From an uncultured Duncaniella sp. (GTDB lineage: Bacteria > Bacteroidota > Bacteroidia > Bacteroidales > Muribaculaceae): DNA of 64,000 bases. The notes under the pieces are model-generated. The model did no database searches. It worked only from the letters and a program-made list of their open reading frames with translations, and was not told the DNA's origin. Made by a program: the position numbers and the translations under genes. The stretch is taken from NCBI GenBank assembly GCA_910577335.1, contig CAJTMJ010000014.1, forward strand, positions 18,815 through 82,814, in the 5' to 3' direction. The first letter of the stretch is position 1, and the number at the start of each line of letters is the position of its first letter. This document shows positions 33,821 through 41,603 of the stretch, in pieces.

Positions 33821-34861
33821 ATGAAATGTATCTATCCTTTAGCAATACTTGCACTCGCAACGACATTCAGTGGCTGCAGCGATGACAAAGACCATCCGTA
33901 CGTGAAGGGCGATACCGACTCTGCCATCACATTCTCAAATCCGTTTATCAACAATTCGGTAAAGCAGCGAGCAGCCTCAGCTACTACCAAAGAAAACCTT
34001 GAAGGATTCAGAGTATGGGGATTCGTCAAAGATCCGAGTTCGGTTGTCTTTGATGGAGCAACTGTGGAACGCAATGGTGACAGTTGGAAAATTAACGAGA
34101 CAGAATATTGGTACTTAGGACAGCCTTACTGGTTCACCGCTATATCGACCGGCGAAATCAAGACGCAGGAATTCTATGTATTCACTCCTCTGCAGAGTGG
34201 CACTCAACCATCGGGCGACGCCGGATATTTAGGCGGTGGTAGCATCTTTTACAATAACAGTAATGCAGAAGGTGAGAAAGACCTCATCTACGCATTCTCC
34301 AACAAAGTCCAGTATGACACGCCTGAATCTATCACCCAAGTTCCACTGACATTCAATCACCTATTGTCACAGGTGACTTTCGAATTTAGTAATAAGATGA
34401 CTCAACGAACCACACTTGACATCGAAGGGCTCACATTACTCGGAGCTGCAAACTCAGGTAATATAGATTTAAGTGCAGGATTGGAAAGTGCCCAATGGGT
34501 ACCCTCAAATGAAAAATTCTCCATAGCAGATATTTCAACTGAAAAATTCCCATATAACAAGGCGACTATATCGGAACCATCCTACATCATTCCTACCGAT
34601 AACAGCCACGAGTACCAGATACAGTTTACCGCAGTGGTTTATAATGGCAATAACGAGATGGCACGTTACCCCCATCTCATAACTCTTCCTAAGACCACGT
34701 TCTTAAAAGGGAACAGTTATAAGTTCGTAGCCACACTCACTCCTCAGAACATAAACCCCGCTCAACAGCTTAAACCGATAGAGTTTACCGTTGTTGATGT
34801 CAAAGATTGGCAGCCTAACGAAGGTATCATTGTTCCGGGACCTGACTCACCAATAGAATAA
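33821..34861 (+). CDS. Fimbrillin-family lipoprotein (type V pilus-like), 1
   Basis: 346 aa. The lipoprotein signal ends FSGCSDD. The Mfa-like_1/fimbrillin layout has an N-terminal domain with GFRVWGFVKDP then EYWYLGQPYWFTAI, a conserved middle DLIYAFS and FNHLLSQVTFEFSN, and a C-terminal beta domain ending VVDVKDWQPNEGI. In type V pili an arginine protease removes the N-terminal peptide so that the next subunit can insert a strand. An Arg (KQR-AASATTK) lies 12 residues before FRVWGF and fits such a site. Second gene of the locus, 66 bp after the anchor-like gene. Confidence 0.85.
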   Translation: MKCIYPLAILALATTFSGCSDDKDHPYVKGDTDSAITFSNPFINNSVKQRAASATTKENLEGFRVWGFVKDPSSVVFDGATVERNGDSWKINETEYWYLGQPYWFTAISTGEIKTQEFYVFTPLQSGTQPSGDAGYLGGGSIFYNNSNAEGEKDLIYAFSNKVQYDTPESITQVPLTFNHLLSQVTFEFSNKMTQRTTLDIEGLTLLGAANSGNIDLSAGLESAQWVPSNEKFSIADISTEKFPYNKATISEPSYIIPTDNSHEYQIQFTAVVYNGNNEMARYPHLITLPKTTFLKGNSYKFVATLTPQNINPAQQLKPIEFTVVDVKDWQPNEGIIVPGPDSPIE

Positions 34862-34909
34862 ACGCTGTTAAAAAGCAGCATTTGAATCAACCGACTATTT
34901 TTCTCCGTG

Positions 34910-35926
34910 ATGAAACTCAATGGCATGTTTTTGACGCTATGTGCGATGGCTATTTTCGGGGGCTGTTCCGATGATTCGGACACTCCCGATAGCCGGAGCA
35001 CATGCGCCATTGAGTTTTCACGGATACATGTCAACAATATATCACGCAACTCAGCTGCCAAGATACCGTTTACCCAATTCAATGTCTACGGCTTCACTGA
35101 CTCTCCCGAACATTATATATATGACGGAGCGGTTGTGACCCACAGGGCAAACGACATTTGGGACTGCGAGCAAAAGGAATATTGGTATCCCGGTCATAGT
35201 TACTGGTTTTCAGCCATCGCCCCGGCATTAGCCGAAGGCGTGAGCTTCGAACGCGCCACCCTACCCGCCGATAGATATTACGGCGGAGGAACATTGCGCT
35301 ATCGCCCCGTAGAAAACGGAGCCAAACTCGACCTGCTCTATGCGTTTTCCGGGGAAATCACCACGCATGACACCAGCGAGGACAGATACCAACCCGTGGA
35401 GCTCGAATTTAACCATCAGCTATCACAGGTGCAGTTCATGTTCTATAACGACCTTGGCAATCCGCACTTCTTTATCAATGTACCCTCCATCACGCTTGGC
35501 AACCTATACTCGGAAGGTGTCATAGACCTGAACCAACCTGTCCCCAAATGGGAACGAAGCGGCTGGGAAACTTTCTGGACAGGCATGGGGCGAGTAGACA
35601 TCATCAAGGCAGACAAGCCCAAAATCTCGGCATCGGTATATCTTCTCCCGATAAAAATGAGCGGAGCCATAATCCAGCTGCAGACACAGCTATTTTACAC
35701 AGCCAACCCCGATGACGACGAGGGATTTCAGATGTCGGATGTCAAGACTTTCTACATCGATTTTCCTGAGATAGATTTCAAACCGAGACACTCCTACACT
35801 CTCGTGGCACGGCTCAACTCCACCAATGTCGAAGGTCCGGGAGAAGAACTGACCCCAATCTCATTCGACATCGAGGACAACGGATGGCACTATACCACCG
35901 GCGGAATCGATGTACCGGTGAAATAA
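34910..35926 (+). CDS. Fimbrillin-family lipoprotein, 2
   Basis: 338 aa from ATG 34910; a GTG sits just before at 34907. The signal ends IFGGCSDD. It shares the same pattern as the gene upstream: FNVYGFTDSPEHYIYDGAVV, EYWYPGHSYWFSAI, DLLYAFSGE, FNHQLSQVQFMFYN, and the tail FDIEDNGWHYTTGGI. The possible maturation Arg (ISR-NSAAK) lies 10 residues before FNVYGF. Clear divergence from its neighbour suggests different subunit roles, for example shaft versus tip. 48 bp separate it from the previous gene. Confidence 0.83.
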   Translation: MKLNGMFLTLCAMAIFGGCSDDSDTPDSRSTCAIEFSRIHVNNISRNSAAKIPFTQFNVYGFTDSPEHYIYDGAVVTHRANDIWDCEQKEYWYPGHSYWFSAIAPALAEGVSFERATLPADRYYGGGTLRYRPVENGAKLDLLYAFSGEITTHDTSEDRYQPVELEFNHQLSQVQFMFYNDLGNPHFFINVPSITLGNLYSEGVIDLNQPVPKWERSGWETFWTGMGRVDIIKADKPKISASVYLLPIKMSGAIIQLQTQLFYTANPDDDEGFQMSDVKTFYIDFPEIDFKPRHSYTLVARLNSTNVEGPGEELTPISFDIEDNGWHYTTGGIDVPVK

Positions 35927-35946
35927 CCCCTTTAAAACTATTCATC

Positions 35947-36876
35947 ATGCGTTTCATCTATTCATTTCTGACACTTATACTTCTGCTGTCCTGCTCAGAT
36001 TCCAACGAATACGAGCCGGAAATCAGTCATGCCAAAACACAGATATCGTTCAACGTGACTACCGAAGCACTCTCTGACTCCACTCAAAGCAGAGGTATTA
36101 CCATCAATCACCCTTCAAACATGTCGGAATTCAGAATTTTCGCCCCGTTATGGGACCAGACAGAGGAGGGATACATATTCCGTGGCTATGAAATAGAGGA
36201 TGAAATAGTAAGCCGCGGGTCGGACAATGAATGGACCACCTCTATCCCCTACTATTGGCCACAAGGAAACCGTTTCCTAACCTTCTTCGCATATCATCCG
36301 GCGAATGTTGACGGATGGAGAGTAGGTAATCCCCATTACTCCCCGAAAGAGATAAGATTTTATTATACACCTCCAGCCGATTCACGAGCACAGCATGACA
36401 TCTTATTCGCCTACAACCATGACATGATGAACTATTCGGGCGAGCCGGACAAACGTGTGAAACTCACCTTTTCCCATATACTCACCAACATACGATTCAA
36501 AATCATAGGGGATTCCACAAAGGTCAAGTCAATCACTTTAAAGAACTTTCATGGAAGCGGTGGCTATCATCCCGAAGAGTGGAGCGAGATGTACAACTGG
36601 GACTATAACAATTTTGAAAATACCGCCCCCGCCCCTCTCGTTGACTATACCGTAGAGATTCCTGAGAACGGCGTGATAGGTGACGAGCAGACACTTATAA
36701 TTATCCCGCAACAGGCACGCCCCGACTCTTCGATTGAAGTGCTCTTGCGTGATGGCACCGTCCTCACGTCGCCATTCTCCTACCACACATTCCAACCACA
36801 AGAGATACGCCGCATCAATATACATCTTCCCTCCGACTCCACCACAGCCGGTAGCCGGATGGTGACTGATATGTGA
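35947..36876 (+). CDS. Fimbrillin-family lipoprotein, 3
   Basis: 309 aa from ATG 35947; the frame reads on upstream into the previous gene, but the signal peptide MRFIYSFLTLILLLSCSDS fixes the start. Fimbrillin pattern: SEFRIFAPLWDQTEEGYIF, a strand-rich middle with DILFAYNHD and LTFSHILTNIRFKI, and a C-terminal part ending PQEIRRINIHLP. The possible maturation Arg (QSR-GITINH) lies 12 residues before FRIFAP. It is the shortest and most divergent of the three, which could make it a minor or tip subunit. Last gene before the tRNA. Confidence 0.78.
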   Translation: MRFIYSFLTLILLLSCSDSNEYEPEISHAKTQISFNVTTEALSDSTQSRGITINHPSNMSEFRIFAPLWDQTEEGYIFRGYEIEDEIVSRGSDNEWTTSIPYYWPQGNRFLTFFAYHPANVDGWRVGNPHYSPKEIRFYYTPPADSRAQHDILFAYNHDMMNYSGEPDKRVKLTFSHILTNIRFKIIGDSTKVKSITLKNFHGSGGYHPEEWSEMYNWDYNNFENTAPAPLVDYTVEIPENGVIGDEQTLIIIPQQARPDSSIEVLLRDGTVLTSPFSYHTFQPQEIRRINIHLPSDSTTAGSRMVTDM

Positions 36877-36925
36877 CGCATATCGCATCTGCGGATGCAA
36901 AAATGCAAAAATATTGGCAAAAATT

Positions 36926-36955
36926 TTGCCATTTCAAAAATACTTCCTACCTTTG
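36926..36955 (+). promoter_or_regulatory. tRNA promoter
   Basis: TTG within TTTTG (36926-36928), a 19-bp spacer, then TACCTTTG (36948-36955), 20 bp before the tRNA. Excellent match to the consensus. Confidence 0.75.
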
Positions 36956-36975
36956 CCGTCGCAAAAGCAAGGTAT

Positions 36976-37049
36976 GGCGAGATAGCTCAGTCGGTTAGAG
37001 CGTCGGATTCATAACCCGGAGGTCCCGAGTTCAATTCTCGGTCTCGCTA
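36976..37049 (+). tRNA. tRNA-Met (anticodon CAT)
   Basis: 74 nt including the discriminator A. Acceptor arms GGCGAGA / TCTCGCT pair (first pair G-U), the D arm holds GCTCAGTCGGTTAGAGC, the anticodon CAT is at 37010-37012, and the T arm is CCGAG-TTCAATT-CTCGG. CCA is not encoded. The variable loop AGGTC and lack of initiator features suggest elongator Met; a tRNA-Ile with a modified C cannot be excluded from sequence alone. Confidence 0.95.
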
Positions 37050-37084
37050 CAAAGGCAATAATGTTAAAGCATTAAACAAGAAGG

Positions 37085-37115
37085 ACTGTCCGTCGTCGGG
37101 AAGACGCCGGACAGT
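37085..37115 (+). terminator. tRNA terminator
   Basis: ACTGTCCGTCGTC, loop GGGAA, then its near-complement (one mismatch), followed by TATTTTTTAC. Lies 36 bp after the tRNA. Confidence 0.85.
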
Positions 37116-37202
37116 TATTTTTTACATATTTTTCTCATCGAAATTTTGGAAATTAGGACGATTTATCATAAATTCGTGCAATTTAACTTAAATCACACAC
37201 CT

Positions 37203-37961
37203 ATGAAGCATTTTAGATTACTTCAGTTATTCTCGTTGGCATTAGTAGCTATATCGGCATGTATGATCACATCTTGCGCTGATGCTGATGAGCCTGAATT
37301 TGACAAAGCGTTTTCCCGATCGCTAAGCGAAGGGAGAGAAGCCGTTGTTTATAAAACTTCATCATTCCGACTTTTCAACTTACCCAATGCGACCGGAAAA
37401 TGGAAGGAAGTTGACCTGTCAGAGTATATGGGATTCGAAGGCGTCTCACCGAGATACATGATTATACAGGATGGTAAAATCAGCACTAATTACCGCACAT
37501 GGCGCAGTGCAGGACCAACCCTGATAGGAATTATCTGGGAGGCATACCTTCATTCCACAAAAGGGAAACAAAGTCTTTACCTGTCACGCAAATTTGAAAT
37601 CAACGATGAAGACTCATCTATCAGTATTGACGGGCGGACATTCACTGTCGGATATATAAATAAGGATTCTTTCAGGCTCATACATCTGTCTGAATACGCC
37701 GGAGGGATAGAGAACTTAGGTGGAACCCATAAGGAAGTGTGCGACTATAAGGCTGCCCCCGCAGAAACCATCAACAAGGAGGATATGCTTGTCTTTGAAA
37801 CCGAAAAAGAATTGATGCAGGGTGTTATCAATCTTGCCAGAGAGCATTTCGGTGATACCGTTGACCTTAACAAAGTCTATTCCGGTTTAGTAGAGTTTGA
37901 CCAACCGAAAAGAGCCATCTATAATCTGGATGAGGTGGAAGCGAAACTCGGACTGAGATAA
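37203..37961 (+). CDS. Lipoprotein of unknown function
   Basis: 252 aa from ATG 37203; upstream codons of the frame are not signal-like. The lipoprotein signal ends MITSCADAD. The body is mixed alpha/beta with no known motif. KTSSFRLFNLPNATGKWKEV and KDSFRLIHLSEYAGGIENLG look like two related halves (FRLFNLP / FRLIHLS), hinting at an internal duplication. It ends NLDEVEAKLGLR. It sits between the tRNA and rpsU and appears monocistronic. Confidence 0.65.
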   Translation: MKHFRLLQLFSLALVAISACMITSCADADEPEFDKAFSRSLSEGREAVVYKTSSFRLFNLPNATGKWKEVDLSEYMGFEGVSPRYMIIQDGKISTNYRTWRSAGPTLIGIIWEAYLHSTKGKQSLYLSRKFEINDEDSSISIDGRTFTVGYINKDSFRLIHLSEYAGGIENLGGTHKEVCDYKAAPAETINKEDMLVFETEKELMQGVINLAREHFGDTVDLNKVYSGLVEFDQPKRAIYNLDEVEAKLGLR

Positions 37962-38028
37962 AACCAGCTGATCTACGCATCTTTTCATCAATTTTAACAC
38001 CATTGCTACTAAAATTCATCAAAATATT

Positions 38029-38058
38029 TTGCCGGGTGGGAAAGAATTTGTAATTTTG
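38029..38058 (+). promoter_or_regulatory. rpsU promoter
   Basis: TTG in TTTTG (38029-38031), a 19-bp spacer, TAATTTTG (38051-38058). The leader is about 40 nt. Confidence 0.72.
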
Positions 38059-38103
38059 CCCCGCTAAATTATTCACTTAATACATATTAATCAAGAAAAC
38101 AAA

Positions 38104-38295
38104 ATGATCATCGTACAAGTAAAAGAAGGTGAGAACATCGAAAAGGCATTGAAGAAATTCAAACGTAAATTTGAAAAGACCGGTATCGTACGCGAACTTC
38201 GCTCACGTCAGGCTTTCGAAAAGCCCTCAGTGGCAAACCGCAAAAAAATGATGAAAGCGGTATACGTTCAGCACCTCCGTGCCAACGAGGAGTAA
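38104..38295 (+). CDS. rpsU: 30S ribosomal protein S21
   Basis: 63 aa, the normal S21 size. Basic protein of the small subunit platform, near the anti-Shine-Dalgarno end of 16S rRNA. The sequence MIIVQVKEGENIEKALKKFK and the Arg/Lys-rich middle (RELRSRQAFEKPSVANRKK) are characteristic of Bacteroidota S21. Strong promoter upstream. The 190 bp that follow hold no gene; an imperfect stem (GCGGTGAGGATT / AATCCCCATCGC, about 38393-38434) is the only structure seen. Confidence 0.96.
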   Translation: MIIVQVKEGENIEKALKKFKRKFEKTGIVRELRSRQAFEKPSVANRKKMMKAVYVQHLRANEE

Positions 38296-38485
38296 TCAGC
38301 TCGCCCCCATTAAGTTTCTAACCAATAGAAAGGAGGCTTGACCGATCCCCCGGAAACACCTGAATTTATTTGAACAATATACACAGCAAAATGGCGGTGA
38401 GGATTTTTAGAACATAATCCCCATCGCTATTGTTGTAAACATTCATCAGCATATCATCAAGTCTTTAGCACTCCTCGCCTTAACT

Positions 38486-40507
38486 ATGCCTCCTATTAAT
38501 AGAATATCGCTATTATTACTTATGCTCGTTGCTTTCGCATCGTGCCGGGAGGTTATCCCACCTAAAGACACGATGTATGACTGCGAGGCATTTGAAATAT
38601 ATTCCGATAGCATAGTGCGGGATGGGAAGGTTTACAAAGCCCTGTCAGACACAGAAATCACAAATTCATGGAAAGCCGACAGCATAAACCGATCGGCACC
38701 CTCATACCATTCGCCACAGTTAATGGCTGACGCTCTTTTCTGCAAGGCAATTCAGGAAACTCCCTATTTTTCACCATTACATATTTATCTCTCACTCGCT
38801 GCCCTCTATCCTGAAAAGTCGATGGAGTCATTAAAAGCGTTAGTGACAAAAGGGAAAATCACCGCTTCCGACTTTCCGGTTTCAGCCGGTAATGCGGCTT
38901 GGGCGGCGGCAGCATGGGAACTTTATTGCGTCACCGGCGACCGGACATGGCTGCGTGAAGCTTATAATGTCATAACCGCCACACTCCGGAAAGAGCTACC
39001 GGTCAGAACCTCGTCACAGCCACCTTTAATATATGGCACACCGGATTATTTCACCCCACACGCTGACTATTACCCTTCATGGATGGGTCCAATCAATAGA
39101 TTTCAGACCATCTCAACCGGTGTGAACGCCCTACATGCTTATACTTACGACATTTTGTCAGAAATGGCGTCAGAACTTGGATTAAAAGCCCCCGACAATT
39201 ATAAAAAGAGGGCAAACGCCATACGCGGAGCCATAAACGACCTGCTGTGGATTCCGAACTTAGGCTACTACGGGCAATACCTATATGGAGCCTACTATCC
39301 GCTGCTGTCACATTCCGCCGATCATATAGCCAATTCACTGTGCGTACTCTTCGACATAGCCACTCCTGAAATGGCAAGCTCGATAGTGGCGCACTCACCG
39401 GTGCTTTCCAACGGCACTCCATTGGTATACCCCTCAATCCATGCTCCCAAAAACGATAATGCCTTAGTGGAGGCGCTCAGAATACTGAGTGCGGCTAAAG
39501 TGCGTAACGAGAGTGCAGCTATAGCCTCGATCGGAGCCTTATGGGATCTCTCCATTGACCATCCGACGCCAGCCGAGACACAAGCCATGGTAATAAAGGG
39601 ACTGTTAGGTATGCAATTCACACCTAAGGGTATCATGTTCAGCCCCGTGGTTCCGTCACGCTTCCCCGGAAAGAAGACTCTTAAGGATTTCCGTTACCGG
39701 GACGCCACGCTGTCGGTAAACATCCATGGCACAGGCGATAAAATCGCCGGATTCTACCTTGACTCTGTAAGCATATCTCCTGCACTTATACCGCCAAATC
39801 TCACAGGCTCCCACAATATAGATATAACCCTCTCCGGGAACAATCTCCCTTTAACCGATATAAATATAGTGAAGAGCGCCACTCTCCCGAAGGTACCTAA
39901 AATCAAATGGCAGCTCCCCAACAAAGCCCAGATCATGGACTTCACTCCGGGTTTCAGCTATGGTATATATGTGAACGGCACATTTTTGGAGGAGATCCAA
40001 TCCAACACCTATACATATACCCCCAAGACCGACGCCATTCTTAACATAGTCCCTATAGCGGAGCAGGAGTATATCGGCTTCTCACCCGAAAGCCATGTGA
40101 TTGCCTCTGACTCATCCGTGATAAATATCCCGGCATCGTCGATAACGCCACGCCGAACACCCATGCACCTCATAAAGCAGCGTGAAATCGCAACCAAGTA
40201 TATCGAGCTTGCCGCTCGTCACAACACCCGTATCACCTTCTACGCCAACGCTCCCGCTGCGGGAGAATATTTCATAACCATCGGTTATTCCAACGGCACA
40301 AACTCAACCGCCTTGCGAACACTGACCGTAAACGGGAAAGATGTGGGAATAGTGACATGCCCCTCCATAAGGCACAATGACTGGATAACAGTCTACCCGT
40401 CCAACACACTTACCGTGAAGCTTAATTCCGGTCCGAATCTGTTGGCTCTGACATATATAAACACCACTATCCTCCTCAACAAAATAACCTTGCTACGAAA
40501 GAATTAA
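38486..40507 (+). CDS. Lipoprotein with (alpha/alpha)6 glycosidase-like domain
   Basis: 673 aa. Signal peptide and lipobox LVAFASC (Cys about residue 20). Residues about 60-390 look like a six-hairpin toroid of the MGH1/GH63/GH65-like type: GNAAWAAAAWELYCVTGDRTWLREAY, ADYYPSWMGPINRFQTIST, and LLSHSADHIANSLCVL. The catalytic acids cannot be fixed by eye. The C-terminal third is beta-rich, and its end (about 545-670: RITFYANAPAAGEYFITIGY, RTLTVNGKDVGIV) resembles a CBM6/35-like sugar-binding module. A surface or periplasmic role in glycan breakdown is inferred. Confidence 0.7.
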   Translation: MPPINRISLLLLMLVAFASCREVIPPKDTMYDCEAFEIYSDSIVRDGKVYKALSDTEITNSWKADSINRSAPSYHSPQLMADALFCKAIQETPYFSPLHIYLSLAALYPEKSMESLKALVTKGKITASDFPVSAGNAAWAAAAWELYCVTGDRTWLREAYNVITATLRKELPVRTSSQPPLIYGTPDYFTPHADYYPSWMGPINRFQTISTGVNALHAYTYDILSEMASELGLKAPDNYKKRANAIRGAINDLLWIPNLGYYGQYLYGAYYPLLSHSADHIANSLCVLFDIATPEMASSIVAHSPVLSNGTPLVYPSIHAPKNDNALVEALRILSAAKVRNESAAIASIGALWDLSIDHPTPAETQAMVIKGLLGMQFTPKGIMFSPVVPSRFPGKKTLKDFRYRDATLSVNIHGTGDKIAGFYLDSVSISPALIPPNLTGSHNIDITLSGNNLPLTDINIVKSATLPKVPKIKWQLPNKAQIMDFTPGFSYGIYVNGTFLEEIQSNTYTYTPKTDAILNIVPIAEQEYIGFSPESHVIASDSSVINIPASSITPRRTPMHLIKQREIATKYIELAARHNTRITFYANAPAAGEYFITIGYSNGTNSTALRTLTVNGKDVGIVTCPSIRHNDWITVYPSNTLTVKLNSGPNLLALTYINTTILLNKITLLRKN

Positions 40508-40519
40508 GGCCATAGAGAT

Positions 40520-41023
40520 ATGAAACGCATAGGAATACTTTCAGACACCCATTCATGCTGGGACGACCGTTACGCAGCCCATTTTAAAGACTGCGACGAG
40601 ATATGGCATTGCGGCGATGTGGGTGACATCGACATAATCAAACGGCTTGAAGGCATAGCCCCGGTGGTAAGAGCCGTGAGGGGAAATATTGACCATGGCG
40701 ATGTGTGTCGACGCTGCCCCGAAGTCGAGATATTTTCCGTGGAAGGTTTCAATGTATTGCTCACGCATATCGGCGGCTATCCCGGCAAATATGCTCCCGG
40801 CATCAAGCAAACGCTCATCGAAAACCATATCAACCTGATGGTATGCGGACACTCACACATACTCAAAGTCATGCCTGACCCGCAATTAGGGCTGCTGCAC
40901 ATCAATCCCGGTGCCGCAGGTTATCATGGCTGGCAGCGCGAGCGCACCTTGATACGACTGGTTCTCGACAGCGGAGAAGCATCGACACTTGAAGTAATCG
41001 AACTTGGAAAAATAAAAATTTAA
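40520..41023 (+). CDS. YfcE-family metallophosphoesterase
   Basis: 167 aa, the usual size. Calcineurin-type phosphoesterase with all metal motifs in order: SDTHSCWDDR (about 8-17), HCGDVGD (about 31-37), GNIDHGD (about 56-62), THIGGYPG, and CGHSHILKV (about 110-118). Relatives cleave phosphodiester bonds of small substrates; the natural substrate is unknown. It starts 12 bp after the previous stop and is followed by a GNAT gene 6 bp later, so the three may be co-transcribed. Confidence 0.9.
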   Translation: MKRIGILSDTHSCWDDRYAAHFKDCDEIWHCGDVGDIDIIKRLEGIAPVVRAVRGNIDHGDVCRRCPEVEIFSVEGFNVLLTHIGGYPGKYAPGIKQTLIENHINLMVCGHSHILKVMPDPQLGLLHINPGAAGYHGWQRERTLIRLVLDSGEASTLEVIELGKIKI

Positions 41024-41029
41024 TCCGCC

Positions 41030-41521
41030 ATGCACATAATACGCCCTGTCGGACCCTCCGATCATGAAGCGATATTGACGATATACAATCATTACGTGAC
41101 CGACACTGTAATCTCATTTGAGACAAGCCCGCTCACGCTTGAAGAAATGAGTCGCAGAATAGACACTATCAGCTCTTCATACCCCTACTTCGTATGTGAG
41201 AATCATGACGGATCCATAGCGGGATATTGCTATGCGCATCAGTGGAAAGAACGGGCAGCATACTCCAAGACGCTTGAGACCACCATCTACCTTTCGCCCG
41301 ACCATACCGGTTCAGGGATAGGTAAAGAACTGATGGAAACACTTATCGAGGCATGTCGTGCCGCCGGGTTTGAAACACTCATTGCCTGCATCACCTACGG
41401 CAATCACGCAAGCTGCCGATTGCATGAAAAGCTAGGGTTTTCCAAAGTATCACATTTCCACCGTGTAGGCAAAAAGTTCGGATTTACACTTGATGTAATA
41501 GACTACCAACTCATATTATAA
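41030..41521 (+). CDS. GNAT acetyltransferase, phosphinothricin-acetyltransferase-like
   Basis: 163 aa. The GNAT fold and family pattern are clear: start IRPVGPSDHEAILTIYNHYV, then SFETSPLT, AGYCYAHQWKERAAY, ETTIYLSPDHTGSGIGKELM (the acetyl-CoA loop), and the end KLGFSKVSHFHRVGKKFG. Such proteins acetylate small amines or amino-acid analogues; methionine sulfone or sulfoximine is a typical in vitro substrate of the family. The physiological substrate is unknown. 6 bp after the phosphoesterase gene. Confidence 0.9.
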   Translation: MHIIRPVGPSDHEAILTIYNHYVTDTVISFETSPLTLEEMSRRIDTISSSYPYFVCENHDGSIAGYCYAHQWKERAAYSKTLETTIYLSPDHTGSGIGKELMETLIEACRAAGFETLIACITYGNHASCRLHEKLGFSKVSHFHRVGKKFGFTLDVIDYQLIL

Positions 41522-41542
41522 ATAATGTGAGCGGATATAAAC

Positions 41543-41580
41543 AGTCCGGATATTACGGCAATAGCCATAATACCCGGACT
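41543..41580. terminator. bidirectional terminator
   Basis: AGTCCGG (41543-41549) pairs with CCGGACT (41574-41580); the inside also pairs (TATTA with TAATA, GGC with GCC) around the loop AATA. AAAAAGTTT follows. It separates the convergent GNAT and thioredoxin-like genes. Confidence 0.75.
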
Positions 41581-41603
41581 AAAAAGTTTACTATAAAAAG
41601 CGT

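Noticed and set aside
32699..36876. Chaperone-usher pilus operon
   Set aside because: There is no usher or periplasmic chaperone; all four proteins are lipoproteins of fimbrillin type.
36976..37049. Integrated element at the tRNA gene
   Set aside because: No integrase, no duplicated tRNA 3' end and no change in gene style next to it.
38296..38485. Small RNA after rpsU
   Set aside because: Only one imperfect stem and no promoter box; nothing firm enough to annotate.
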